Source: Cellulomonas humilata (GTDB lineage Bacteria; Actinomycetota; Actinomycetes; Actinomycetales; Cellulomonadaceae). From it: a stretch of DNA of 64,000 bases. The position numbers and the translations under genes are program-made. The notes below the pieces were generated by a model. The model did not search any database, was not told the DNA's origin, and saw only the letters and a list, made by a program, of their open reading frames with translations. Numbering within the stretch: position 1 is the first letter of the stretch; every line of letters starts with the position of its first letter. Positions 1 through 8,158 of the stretch are shown here, one piece after another. The stretch lies in the NCBI RefSeq assembly GCF_030814415.1, contig NZ_JAUSVB010000003.1, positions 186,001-250,000 on the forward strand, in the 5' to 3' direction.

Positions 1-264
1 GTAGAACCCGGTCTGGCAGCCCATCGGGGAGAAGTCGATGACCCGCTCCGAGTGGTTGCGGGAGTGCTCCGCGAACAGGTGCTCGAGGGAGTGCACCGTC
101 GGCATCTCGAGGTGCGCGACGTTCGGCTGCGTGAAACGGACGTCGTACTTCTGGATCACGTCCCCGGCGGGAAGCTGCTTGGTGTCGGCCAGGCGCACGT
201 ACGGCGCGGCGACGGTCCGGTGGTCGAGGTTGAACGACTCGACGTTCATGCGGGGCTGGTTCAC
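1..264 (-). CDS. luxS: S-ribosylhomocysteine lyase LuxS, 5' part
   Basis: LuxS cleaves S-ribosylhomocysteine to homocysteine and DPD, the precursor of autoinducer-2, in the activated methyl cycle. The 88 visible residues carry the family N-terminus (VESFNLDH at 7-14), the zinc-binding HSLEH (HxxEH) block and the PMGCQTGFY segment with the catalytic cysteine. The gene runs off the left edge, so roughly half is missing. I chose the GTG at 264 because AGAAGGA lies about nine bases upstream. The ATG at 249 is in frame but worse placed. Identification is secure from these motifs; no methyl-cycle partner is visible beside it. Confidence 0.93.
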   Translation of the reverse strand, partial: MNQPRMNVESFNLDHRTVAAPYVRLADTKQLPAGDVIQKYDVRFTQPNVAHLEMPTVHSLEHLFAEHSRNHSERVIDFSPMGCQTGFY

Positions 265-349
265 GGCACAAGGTCCTTCTCGGTCGGCGACGGTCCATTC
301 TCACCCCCGGGAGCCCGGTGGCCGAACGCGCCCTCGTACCATCGGCCAG

Positions 350-817
350 GTGTCGATCCCCGAGTACGTCCGCACCCTGCGCTCCGCCGTCGGCCACGAC
401 CTCCTCTGGCTGCCCGGCGTGACCGCCGTCGTCGTCCGCGACGATCAGGTCCTGCTCGTGCGTCGAGCGGACAACGGCGCCTGGACACCGGTGACCGGGA
501 TCATCGACCCGGGCGAGGAGCCGGCCGTCGCGGGCGCCCGCGAGGTGCTCGAGGAGGCCTCGGTCGTCGCGGTCCCGGAGCGCCTCACGTGGGTGCACGC
601 GCTGCCGCCGATGGTCTACGACAACGGGGACCGCGCGCAGTACCTCGACCACACGTTCTTGTTCCGGTACGTCTCCGGCGAGCCGTTCCCCGCCGACGGC
701 GAGAACACCGAGGCGGCGTGGTTCGCGCTCGACGCGCTCCCGGCGATGTCCGCGGAGATGCACGCGCGGATCGCGAGCGCGCTGGCATCCGCCGGGCCGG
801 CTGAGTTCGCGTCCTGA
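350..817 (+). CDS. Nudix hydrolase
   Basis: Predicted cytosolic Nudix hydrolase of 155 residues, cleaving a nucleoside diphosphate linked to another moiety; the substrate cannot be read from sequence. The Nudix box spans residues 50-72 (G50, E56, R64-E65, E68-E69), with the usual glycine near its end replaced by S71. A longer in-frame opening begins at 38 but overlaps luxS antisense. The GTG at 350 sits seven bases after TACCAT (337-342), a -10-like hexamer, and has no Shine-Dalgarno, suggesting a leaderless transcript. It converges with the FAD monooxygenase gene, two bases apart. Confidence 0.85.
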   Translation: MSIPEYVRTLRSAVGHDLLWLPGVTAVVVRDDQVLLVRRADNGAWTPVTGIIDPGEEPAVAGAREVLEEASVVAVPERLTWVHALPPMVYDNGDRAQYLDHTFLFRYVSGEPFPADGENTEAAWFALDALPAMSAEMHARIASALASAGPAEFAS

Positions 818-818
818 C

Positions 819-1856
819 TCAGCGCGCGAGGCGCTCGACCACCGCCCCGTACAGCCCCGGTGCTGTGACGGCCAGCGGGACGATGGCGCGCCGCAGGGGA
901 GTGCGCGCGGCGGCGAGCAGGCTGCTGGTCACCACGCGGTAGTCGCGGGTGGCCGCGGTCCACGCCTTCTCGTAGGCGGCGTTGGAGCGGCGGACGTCCT
1001 CGCCCAGCGTCGCGACGGCGGCGTGCGCCTGGGCGAGCCCGACCCGCACGCCCTCGCCGGTCAGGGCGTCGACGTAGCCCGACGAGTCGCCGACCAGCCG
1101 CACGCGCCCTGCGGTGCGGTGCTGGCTCTGCTGGTACATCGGGCCGGCGCCGCGCGCGGGGCCGAGCCGCTCCGCGTCGCCGAGGTGGTGGCGCAGGGCG
1201 ACGAACGAGTCGAGCGTCCGGTCGTAGTCGTGGTGGGCCGGGCCCAGGAGCGCGACGCCGACGACGTCGTCGGCCACCGGGGTCACGTACGCCTCGACGG
1301 AGCGCCCCCAGTGCACCTCGACGAGGTCGGTCCACGGTGCCACCCGGAAGTGGCGGCGCACCCCGAACCGCCGGGCGCGCAGGCGGTGGTGCGTGGAGAG
1401 GTCGACCTGGCGGCGGACCGTCGAGTGCAGGCCGTCACAGGCCAGGAGCCAGCGCCCCCGGATCCCCGCGCACCAGACGGAGGACGCGTCCTGCTCGACC
1501 GCACCCGCCCGGCCGGGGACGACGACGGCGCCGAGCTCCAGCGCGCGTGCGGCGAGGGCGGCGTGCAGGACGGTCCGCCGGACGCCGCGCCCGGGCGACT
1601 CCGCGAAGAGGTGGTCGGCGGTGTGCGCGCCCCGCAGGTACCGGATCCCGGTGAGGGTGTGGCCCTCCGGGTCGACGCCGAGGCGCGCGAGCGCCGCCAC
1701 CGCACCGGGCATCAGCCCTTCGCCGCAGGCCTTGTCCACGGGCGTAGCCCGAGGTTCGACGACGATCACGGACAGGCCCGCGAGCCGCCCCTCGATCGCG
1801 ACGGCGAGCCCCACCGGTCCGCCACCGATGACCAGCAGGTCCGCGTCGGGGGTCAT
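819..1856 (-). CDS. FAD-dependent monooxygenase / geranylgeranyl-reductase-like (SrsC-like)
   Basis: Flavoprotein of 345 residues of the p-hydroxybenzoate hydroxylase/geranylgeranyl reductase superfamily. It has the N-terminal dinucleotide fold (GGGPVG at 11-16), a DKACGEGLMP segment at 41-50 typical of the geranylgeranyl-reductase branch, and a later VGDSSGYVD FAD-binding segment followed by GEG. Its ATG overlaps the methyltransferase stop (ATGA), so it is the third gene of the operon type III PKS-methyltransferase-flavoprotein. In Streptomyces griseus srsABC the third gene hydroxylates the resorcinol ring. I infer the same role here; reduction of a polyprenyl chain is the alternative. Confidence 0.8.
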   Translation of the reverse strand: MTPDADLLVIGGGPVGLAVAIEGRLAGLSVIVVEPRATPVDKACGEGLMPGAVAALARLGVDPEGHTLTGIRYLRGAHTADHLFAESPGRGVRRTVLHAALAARALELGAVVVPGRAGAVEQDASSVWCAGIRGRWLLACDGLHSTVRRQVDLSTHHRLRARRFGVRRHFRVAPWTDLVEVHWGRSVEAYVTPVADDVVGVALLGPAHHDYDRTLDSFVALRHHLGDAERLGPARGAGPMYQQSQHRTAGRVRLVGDSSGYVDALTGEGVRVGLAQAHAAVATLGEDVRRSNAAYEKAWTAATRDYRVVTSSLLAAARTPLRRAIVPLAVTAPGLYGAVVERLAR

Positions 1857-2377
1857 GCCGGAGCCGGGCTGACAGACCGCAGGGCGCGCTCCTCGGTCGG
1901 GATCCGGAAGCCGAGCAGGAGCACGGCGTTCAGCACCGTGAAGGCGACCGCGGTGACCCACGCGGTGTGCACCAGGGGCAGGGCGGCGCCCTCCACGGCG
2001 ACGGCGACGTAGTTCGGGTGGCTCAGCCAGCGGTACGGGCCCCGACGGACCAGGGCCACCCCCGGCACGACGATGACCCGGGTGCTCCACTGGTTGCCGA
2101 GCGTCCCGATGCACCACCAGCGCAACGCGTTCGCGGCGACGACGAACGCCAGCGCGGTCCACCCGAGCGCGGGGATGAACGGCCGGTCCGCCACGTGCAC
2201 CTCGACCACGCACGCGACGAGCAGGCCGGTGTGCAGCGCGACCATCGGCGGGTAGTGCCGCTTCCCCGTCTCGATGCCGCCGTGCGCGAACGCCCACGTC
2301 ACATGACGTTGGGAGACGATCAGCTCGGCCAGGCGCTCGAACGCGACGACGACGATCAGCCAGTCGTACCAGCTCAC
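1853..2377 (-). CDS. Isoprenylcysteine carboxyl methyltransferase-family protein (SrsB-like)
   Basis: Integral membrane methyltransferase of 174 residues with about four to five hydrophobic segments. The ICMT/PEMT signature is present: RRGPYRWLSHPNY at 111-123 followed by E129. The GTG start at 2377 abuts the TAG stop of the type III PKS, and its stop overlaps the next ATG, so the three genes are translationally linked. SrsB of the Streptomyces phenolic-lipid operon belongs to this family and methylates alkylresorcinols. By context this protein probably O-methylates the PKS product at the membrane using S-adenosylmethionine. Confidence 0.82.
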   Translation of the reverse strand: MSWYDWLIVVVAFERLAELIVSQRHVTWAFAHGGIETGKRHYPPMVALHTGLLVACVVEVHVADRPFIPALGWTALAFVVAANALRWWCIGTLGNQWSTRVIVVPGVALVRRGPYRWLSHPNYVAVAVEGAALPLVHTAWVTAVAFTVLNAVLLLGFRIPTEERALRSVSPAPA

Positions 2378-3451
2378 CTACGACTCCTCGGTCCAGCGCA
2401 GCAGGACGGTCTCGGTGCACACCCCGGGACCGAAGGCGAACAGCACGCCGGCGGACCCGGGGATCTGCCCGCCGGTCGCCAGCTCGTCGGCGAGCACGTG
2501 CAGGACCCCGGACGACGACAGGTTGCCCACCCGCGCCAGCGACCGCCAGCTCGCGGCGAAGGCCTCGTCGGGCAGCTCGAGCGAGCTCGCGGCGGCCTGC
2601 AGGATCCGCGGTCCACCGGTGTGCGCCACCCAGGTGCCGACGTCGGCGACCTTGAGGCCGTGCGCGGCGAGCAGGTCGACGACGCCGGGACCGAGGTTCG
2701 CCTCGACGATGTCGGCGAGGCTCGCGCCGAGCACGATCCGCAGGCCGCTGGCTCCGATGTCCCAGCCGAGCACGTCGGTGGTGCCCGGGACCAGGTCGCT
2801 GCGGGAGTCGACGACGTCGACGCGACCGGGCACGTCGTCCACGCGGTCGCTGCCCACCATCACGACGGCCGTGGCACCGTCGCCGAACAGCCCGCCGGAC
2901 ACGATGTTCGCCATCGAGTCGTCGCCGTGCTGCAGCGTCAGCGAGCACAGCTCGACCGAGACGAGCAGCGCGACGTCCTGCGGGTGGCCCTGCAGGTAGT
3001 CGCGCACCCGGGCGATCCCCGCGGCGCCGGCCGCGCAGCCGAGCCCGAACACGGGGACCCGCTTGACGTCGGGACGCAGCCCGAGCCGCTCGACCAGGAG
3101 CACGTCGAGCGACGGGGTGGCGACGCCGGTGATCGTCGTGACCAGCAGGTAGTCGACGTCCTGCGCGTCCAGCCCGGACGCCGCGAGAGCCTGCCTGCAG
3201 GCCTCGGCCGCCAAGGATGTCGCCTCGCGGATGAACGTGTCGTTGGTGGCCGTGAACGTGGTCAGGCTCGCGTACTCCTCGAGCGGCAGCGCGAGGTGGC
3301 GGGTCTCGATGCCGGTCGCCGCGTGGATCCGCTCGATCGTCGCCCAGCGCCGCGGGTCCGCGGACAGCAGAGGGGCCATCGCGGCGGTGATCTCGCTCTG
3401 GGCGTAGGCGTGCTCGGGCAGGACCGGGGCAAGAGCGGCGATACGCGCCAT
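2378..3451 (-). CDS. Type III polyketide synthase (SrsA-like)
   Basis: Chalcone/stilbene synthase-like enzyme of 357 residues. The catalytic triad is visible: Cys139 in VFGLGCAAGAAG, His277 in WVAHTGGPR and Asn310 in VGNLSSSG. Family members condense acyl-CoA starters with malonyl-CoA into alkylresorcinols or alkylpyrones. It is the first gene of a tight three-gene operon with an ICMT-like methyltransferase and a flavoprotein, the srsABC order, and so most likely makes an alkylresorcinol phenolic lipid for the envelope. The divergent UbiA gene starts about 107 bases away. The exact starter unit and ring fold cannot be read from sequence. Confidence 0.92.
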   Translation of the reverse strand: MARIAALAPVLPEHAYAQSEITAAMAPLLSADPRRWATIERIHAATGIETRHLALPLEEYASLTTFTATNDTFIREATSLAAEACRQALAASGLDAQDVDYLLVTTITGVATPSLDVLLVERLGLRPDVKRVPVFGLGCAAGAAGIARVRDYLQGHPQDVALLVSVELCSLTLQHGDDSMANIVSGGLFGDGATAVVMVGSDRVDDVPGRVDVVDSRSDLVPGTTDVLGWDIGASGLRIVLGASLADIVEANLGPGVVDLLAAHGLKVADVGTWVAHTGGPRILQAAASSLELPDEAFAASWRSLARVGNLSSSGVLHVLADELATGGQIPGSAGVLFAFGPGVCTETVLLRWTEES

Positions 3452-3557
3452 CCGGGCATCGTGCCACGCGACCGCACGTCCGGCACGCGTCCTGGCCGTC
3501 GTGCCGAACCTTCACCCCGACCTGCGACGATGACGCGTCGATGCGGAGGTGAGCAGG

Positions 3558-4403
3558 GTGGGCGTAGGAGCCGGCGGGTCGCGCGTCGTCGACCTCGCGC
3601 TCGCCTGCCACCCGGCGCCCGCCGTCGCGGTGACCGTCTTCGCGATCGCCATGGCCGCGGGGGCCGACGCGCCCCTCGCGACGACGGCCCTGGTCGGTGC
3701 CGCGGTCCTGGCGGGCCAGCTGTCCGTGGGCTGGTCCAACGACTGGATCGACGCGGACCGGGACGCGGCCGTCGGACGGACGGACAAGCCCGTCGGTGCC
3801 GGGCGGCTGGCGGTCCGGACGGTCCGCACCGCGGCGCTGAGCGCGGCGGCGGCGTGCGTGGTGCTCTCGCTGGCGCTCGGCTGGCGGGCCGGTCTGGTGC
3901 ACCTGGCGACCGTGGCGTCGGCCTGGGCCTACAACGTCCGGCTCAAGAGCACCGTCTGGTCGTGGGCGCCGTACGCGTTCTCGTTCGGCTTCCTCCCGCT
4001 GGCCATCGCGCTGGCCCTGCCCGGCTCACCGGTCGCCGCCTGGTGGGCGATGGCGGGGGGTGCTCTGCTCGGTATCGGTGCGCACGGGGCCAACGTGGTG
4101 CCGGACCTGCAGGACGACCAGACCACCGGGGTCCGGGGCCTTCCGCACCGCGTCGGGGGGACCGCGACGAGCATCGGCACGGCCCTGGCCCTCGTCGCCG
4201 CGACCCTCCTGGTCGTCCTGGCGCCGCCCGGACCGCCCCGCGCAGCCGCCGCAGCGGCGCTCGTGCTCGCCGTCGGCCTGACGATCGTCGGGACGGTGCT
4301 CGCCCTGGGCGGGGGACGCCACCGGCTGCCCTTCCTGTTCGCGATCGCGGTCGCGGCCGTCGACGTGGTGCTGCTGGTCATGTCCGACTGGGTGGTCGGC
4401 TGA
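3558..4403 (+). CDS. UbiA-family prenyltransferase
   Basis: Membrane prenyltransferase of 281 residues with about eight or nine hydrophobic helices. The first aspartate-rich motif NDxxDxxxD lies at 61-69 and the second, DLQDD, at 183-187; these bind Mg-diphosphate of the prenyl donor. An in-frame GTG at 3549 is immediately preceded by GGAGG, too close for initiation. The GTG at 3558 has GGAGG eight bases upstream and is preferred. It is divergent from the phenolic-lipid operon, so it may prenylate the resorcinol product (inference). Roles in menaquinone, heme O or decaprenylphosphate-arabinose synthesis are alternatives. Confidence 0.85.
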   Translation: MGVGAGGSRVVDLALACHPAPAVAVTVFAIAMAAGADAPLATTALVGAAVLAGQLSVGWSNDWIDADRDAAVGRTDKPVGAGRLAVRTVRTAALSAAAACVVLSLALGWRAGLVHLATVASAWAYNVRLKSTVWSWAPYAFSFGFLPLAIALALPGSPVAAWWAMAGGALLGIGAHGANVVPDLQDDQTTGVRGLPHRVGGTATSIGTALALVAATLLVVLAPPGPPRAAAAAALVLAVGLTIVGTVLALGGGRHRLPFLFAIAVAAVDVVLLVMSDWVVG

Positions 4404-4406
4404 CCG

Positions 4407-4438
4407 CTTGACTTCGAGCGCGCTTCAAGGGGCAGGGT
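4407..4438 (+). promoter_or_regulatory. MerR-type promoter/operator
   Basis: A TTGACT -35 (4408-4413) and a CAGGGT -10 (4433-4438) are separated by 19 bases, the lengthened spacer typical of MerR-family activators. The spacer holds an imperfect palindrome at 4412-4429 (CTTCGAGC / GCTTCAAG halves). It lies 30 bases upstream of the LLM oxidoreductase start. No MerR gene is visible in the window. Confidence 0.6.
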
Positions 4439-4468
4439 GACAGGAAACCCCCGTCGAAGGAGCATCCC

Positions 4469-5347
4469 GTGCGCGTTGGCGTCCACCTCTACCGTTTCGA
4501 CTCCGTCGAGCCCACCGCCCTGCGCCAGGAGCTGGCCGACGCGGCCCGCGCGGCCGAGGACTCCGGGGTCGCCTGGGTGTCGGTCATGGACCACTACTTC
4601 CAGATGATCGCGGCCGGCTTCCCGGCCGACGACCCGATGCTCGAGGCGTACACCACGCTCGGCTACCTGGCGGGCGTCACGTCGGAGGTGCAGCTCGGCG
4701 TGCTGGTCACCGGCGTGACCTACCGGCACCCCGGCCTGCTGGCCAAGATCCACGCCACCCTCGACGTGCTCTCCGGCGGCCGGGCGACACTCGGGATCGG
4801 GGCCGCCTGGTACGAGGAGGAGCACCGCGCGATGGGGGTGCCCTACCCGCCCCTGTCCGAGCGGTTCGAGCGCCTCGAGGAGACCCTGCAGATCTGCCGG
4901 CAGATGTGGGACCCGACCAACGACGGCCCCTACGACGGCACGCACTACCAGCTGGCCCAGACCCTGTGCTCGCCCCAGCCGCTGACGCGCCCCGAGATCC
5001 TCATCGGCGGCTCGGGCGAGCGCAAGACCCTGCGCCTGGTCGCGCAGTACGGCGACGCGTGCAACCTGTTCACGTCCACGCCCGACGAGGTCGCGCACAA
5101 GCTCGAGGTCCTGCGCGGCCACTGCGCGGACCTCGGCCGCGACCCCGCCGAGATCCGCGTGACCATGCTGTCCCGCGGCGAGAAGCTGCTCGCCGGGGAC
5201 GTCGACGGGTTCGTCGAGGAGATGCGGGCCTACGACGCCCTCGGGGTGGAGTCCGTGATCCTGACGCCCGCGGACACCAGCCTCGCGGCCTGGGTGAAGG
5301 ACACCGTGGCCCCCGCGGTGCCGCGGCTGGCGGACCTGGGCAGCTAG
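4469..5347 (+). CDS. LLM class (luciferase-like) oxidoreductase
   Basis: TIM-barrel flavin- or F420-dependent oxidoreductase of the bacterial luciferase superfamily, 292 residues. Recognisable features are the N-terminal VGVHLYRFDS strand, the SVMDHYFQM segment, LGVLVTGVTYRHP, SGGRATLGIGAAWYEEEH and the IGGSGERKTLRLVAQYGD block shared with F420-dependent members. The GTG start has GAAGGA about seven bases upstream. The preceding MerR-type promoter suggests induction by a small electrophile or drug. Cofactor choice (F420 or FMN) and substrate are not determinable. Its stop overlaps the convergent VOC gene by four bases. Confidence 0.85.
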   Translation: MRVGVHLYRFDSVEPTALRQELADAARAAEDSGVAWVSVMDHYFQMIAAGFPADDPMLEAYTTLGYLAGVTSEVQLGVLVTGVTYRHPGLLAKIHATLDVLSGGRATLGIGAAWYEEEHRAMGVPYPPLSERFERLEETLQICRQMWDPTNDGPYDGTHYQLAQTLCSPQPLTRPEILIGGSGERKTLRLVAQYGDACNLFTSTPDEVAHKLEVLRGHCADLGRDPAEIRVTMLSRGEKLLAGDVDGFVEEMRAYDALGVESVILTPADTSLAAWVKDTVAPAVPRLADLGS

Positions 5348-5817
5348 GCGCTCGCGTCGGCGGCCGCGTGAAGGGCCGCCACGTCGATCTTGTCCATCGT
5401 CAGCATCGCGTTCATGGCGCGGCCGGCGCGGCCCGGGTCCGGGTCGCCCAGCAGCTCCGGGAGCGCGGCGGGGATGACCTGCCAGGACAGACCCCAGCGG
5501 TCCTTGAGCCAGCCGCACCGGCCCGGCTCTCCGCCGTCGGCGGTCAGGGCGTCCCACACGCGGTCGCACTCGGCCTGGTCGGGGACGGAGACGGCGAACG
5601 AGAACGCCTCCGTGAACGGGAACGCCGGCCCACCGTTGAGGGCCTGGACCTCCTGGCCGTCCAGCACGAAGCTCACCGTGAGTGCGGTCCCGGCCTGGGG
5701 AGCACCTTCGGGGTACCGGGCGACCGACAGGATGCGGGAGTTCGGGAAGATCTCGACGTAGCGCTGCGCGGCCTGCTCGGCCTGGTCGTCGAACCACAGG
5801 AACGGGCTGATGCTCAT
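5344..5817 (-). CDS. VOC / PhnB-family protein
   Basis: Protein of 157 residues of the glyoxalase-like VOC superfamily, PhnB type (often annotated 3-demethylubiquinone methyltransferase-like). Visible blocks are SPFLWFDDQAEQAAQRYVEIF, the VSFVLDGQEVQALNGGP beta hairpin, CGWLKDRWGLSWQVIP and the C-terminal AMLTMDKID helix. The ATG at 5817 is preceded by GGAGG; an upstream in-frame extension to 5904 lacks such a site. Family members bind a small ligand or metal, but the substrate is unknown. No operon partner; it converges with the LLM gene. Confidence 0.85.
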   Translation of the reverse strand: MSISPFLWFDDQAEQAAQRYVEIFPNSRILSVARYPEGAPQAGTALTVSFVLDGQEVQALNGGPAFPFTEAFSFAVSVPDQAECDRVWDALTADGGEPGRCGWLKDRWGLSWQVIPAALPELLGDPDPGRAGRAMNAMLTMDKIDVAALHAAADASA

Positions 5818-5922
5818 CTCGGTGCCTCCGGTGTGTGCGACGCGAGGCCTGGTGCCCTGCGTCCCTTCGTGAGGTGGTCGGAGCCGTCCCCACGATCTCG
5901 ACATCGGGCCCGGGACGACTCT

Positions 5923-8145
5923 CTACGAGCCGTCCAGCACCTCCCAGCGCGCCACGGCCTCGTTGCGCGACGTCACGCCGAGCTTGCGGTACGTCGAGAT
6001 CGCCTGCGTCTTGACGGTGTTGCGGGAGACACCGAGGCGCTCGGCGATGAGCGGGAAGGTGAGGTGGGTCGCGAGCAGCGGCAGGAGCCGGACCTCGGCC
6101 GGCGTCAGGGTGTCGGGTCGTCCCTGGTTCGCCGTCTCCTGCACGGCCGCGACCAGGGTCGCGACCTTGTCCGGCAGGTCGCCGAGCCCGGGCCGACGGC
6201 GCACGATCTCCTCGGCCTGCCGCGCGGTACTGGCGGCGGCGTGGAGGTCGCCCAGGCCGAGCGAGGCCTGCGCGGTCGCCAGGAGGGCCTGCGTGGAGAC
6301 GACCGGGAGCCCGTACGTGAGCAGGGGGCGCAGTGCCAGCGCGCGCCGGGTGTGCTCGACGGCCTCCGAGCGCAGACCGAGGTGCACGGCGATGCGGGCG
6401 GCCCAGGCGAACACGAGCGCGCTGGACCAGTACGAACCGAAGGCACCGTCGGTGACGATGGACGTCGCTTGCGCGACAGACCTCTCCGCCGCCGACCAGT
6501 CGCCGCGCTCGACCGCGATGGAAGCGCGCTCGCACAGGACCATCGCGGCGAGCGGGCCGATGCCCGCCGCCTCAGCGGCCTCCTGGGCCTCGACGAAGAG
6601 GTCGTCCGCGCGGTCGAGGTCGCCGTCGAGCAGGTCGGCGAGCGCCTCGGTATGGCGCATCGTCGCGCGCAGCGGGCTCCCGGGTGACAACCCCTCCCAC
6701 GCCGTGCGCGCGTCGCGTCGCATCTGCTCCGTGCCCTGGCGCGCCTCGATCGCGTCCAGGTACGCGAGCGTCGCCTCGATCGTGCTGCCGTCGGACAGGG
6801 TGCCGGTCGCGGGCACCCCCTTGGCGATCGCGGACCACCTCTCGGCGCGCGCGGGCTCGCCCACCAGCGCGAAGATGAGCGCTGCGTGCGCGGCGATCGC
6901 CGGGAAGGCGCTGACGGTGTTCGCCTCCTCGAGCCACGACATCCACTTGTGGACCGAGTCGATGCCGCCGCTGACCCAGGTCTGCTGTGACCAGTCGAGG
7001 ACGAGCCGGGTGAACTCGGCGATGTCGCCGGCGCGGTGCGCGTGATCGATCGCCTGGTCCGGGACGTCGGCGTCGGCGTACCAACGGGCGGCGCGGCGGT
7101 GGAGCTCCGGCACCAGCGCGGGTTCCTTGCGGTGCAGCTCGGCGCCCAGCAGGTCGCGCAGGAGGGGGTGGCACCGGAAGCGGTCGCCGTCGCGGCCCAC
7201 GGGCTGGATCACCCCGTGCGCCGCGAGGTGCTCCAGCGCCGCCCCCGAGGAGCGCACCCGCAGCACGGTGTCGCACAGCGGACCGGACAGCTCGTCGAGG
7301 ATCGCGCAGCGCACCAGGAGCGCGGTGTCGCGACCGCCCAGACCGGCGAGCACCTCGGTGCGCAGGTACTCGCGCATGAACACGTCGTCGCCCGTGAACG
7401 TCCGGGTGCCGTCCGCGCGCAGCGCCATCCCGGCGAGCGACACCGCGACCGGCCAGCCCTCGGTGCGGTCCAGCAGCTCGGCCGTCGCGGTCGGCGAGAG
7501 CGTGACACCCGACCGGGCGAGCACCTGCGCGGCCTCGTCCGGACCGAGGGACAGCTCCGGGACGCCGAGCTCCAGCAGGTCGCCCGCGGCGCGCAGCCGC
7601 GCGATCGGCAGGCGCGGCTTGGCCCGTGACGAGACACCGACCCGCCACGTGTCGGGCAGCCGGTCGATGACGTCGGAGAGCACGTTGAGGCTCCCGGCCG
7701 AGGTGATGACGTGCACGCCCTCGACCAGCAGGGTGCGCGCCGGGTCCGGGGGGAGGGCCTGCACGAGGCCCGCGACGGTGACGATGCCCGGTCCTGCTCC
7801 GGCCGCACCACCGAGCGCGGTCAGCAGCGCGGCGGGGTCGTTGTCGGCGTCGGTGCACGTGTGCCACACCGCCGCGCTCGCCAGCCGGTCCGCCCACTGG
7901 CCCAGGACCGCCGACTTGCCGTACCCGGGCCCGGCGACGATGGCGACGACGCGTGCGGGCGACGCCATCAGAGCGTCGACCAGCTCAGCGCGAGCGACGA
8001 GCCCGACTCCCGCGCGACGGCGTCGCACCACGGAGGGCGCCGAGCTCCGCGGGATGGCCGACCGGTGCCCAACGACGGATGAACCGCGCAATTCGGGACG
8101 TTCCCCCACGTCGGGCCACGCTACCGGTCCCCGTTCGGAGCACAA
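5923..8145 (-). CDS. LuxR-family regulator, MalT-like (LAL)
   Basis: Large ATP-binding LuxR regulator of about 740 residues. Walker A AGPGYGKS lies at 71-78, followed by a winged-helix/TPR-like helical sensor region, and the last 65 residues form a LuxR helix-turn-helix (LTPAEVRLLPLLA ... RLGVSRNTVKTQ). It is shorter than MalT (901). Where MalT-type proteins usually show acidic Walker B residues, this one reads LLVEGVH. The start is uncertain: the longest reading uses TTG at 8145 with no good ribosome site. It lies 13 bases after the NDH2 stop on the same strand, so it may be co-transcribed with, and regulate, the upstream respiratory/GH15 operon. Confidence 0.85.
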   Translation of the reverse strand: MCSERGPVAWPDVGERPELRGSSVVGHRSAIPRSSAPSVVRRRRAGVGLVARAELVDALMASPARVVAIVAGPGYGKSAVLGQWADRLASAAVWHTCTDADNDPAALLTALGGAAGAGPGIVTVAGLVQALPPDPARTLLVEGVHVITSAGSLNVLSDVIDRLPDTWRVGVSSRAKPRLPIARLRAAGDLLELGVPELSLGPDEAAQVLARSGVTLSPTATAELLDRTEGWPVAVSLAGMALRADGTRTFTGDDVFMREYLRTEVLAGLGGRDTALLVRCAILDELSGPLCDTVLRVRSSGAALEHLAAHGVIQPVGRDGDRFRCHPLLRDLLGAELHRKEPALVPELHRRAARWYADADVPDQAIDHAHRAGDIAEFTRLVLDWSQQTWVSGGIDSVHKWMSWLEEANTVSAFPAIAAHAALIFALVGEPARAERWSAIAKGVPATGTLSDGSTIEATLAYLDAIEARQGTEQMRRDARTAWEGLSPGSPLRATMRHTEALADLLDGDLDRADDLFVEAQEAAEAAGIGPLAAMVLCERASIAVERGDWSAAERSVAQATSIVTDGAFGSYWSSALVFAWAARIAVHLGLRSEAVEHTRRALALRPLLTYGLPVVSTQALLATAQASLGLGDLHAAASTARQAEEIVRRRPGLGDLPDKVATLVAAVQETANQGRPDTLTPAEVRLLPLLATHLTFPLIAERLGVSRNTVKTQAISTYRKLGVTSRNEAVARWEVLDGS

Positions 8146-8158
8146 GGGTCCCGACGGG

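Noticed and set aside
1967..4411. Very long rightward reading frame opposite the phenolic-lipid operon
   Set aside because: It runs antisense to three recognisable enzymes and has the Arg/Pro/Ala-rich composition typical of GC-rich shadow frames.
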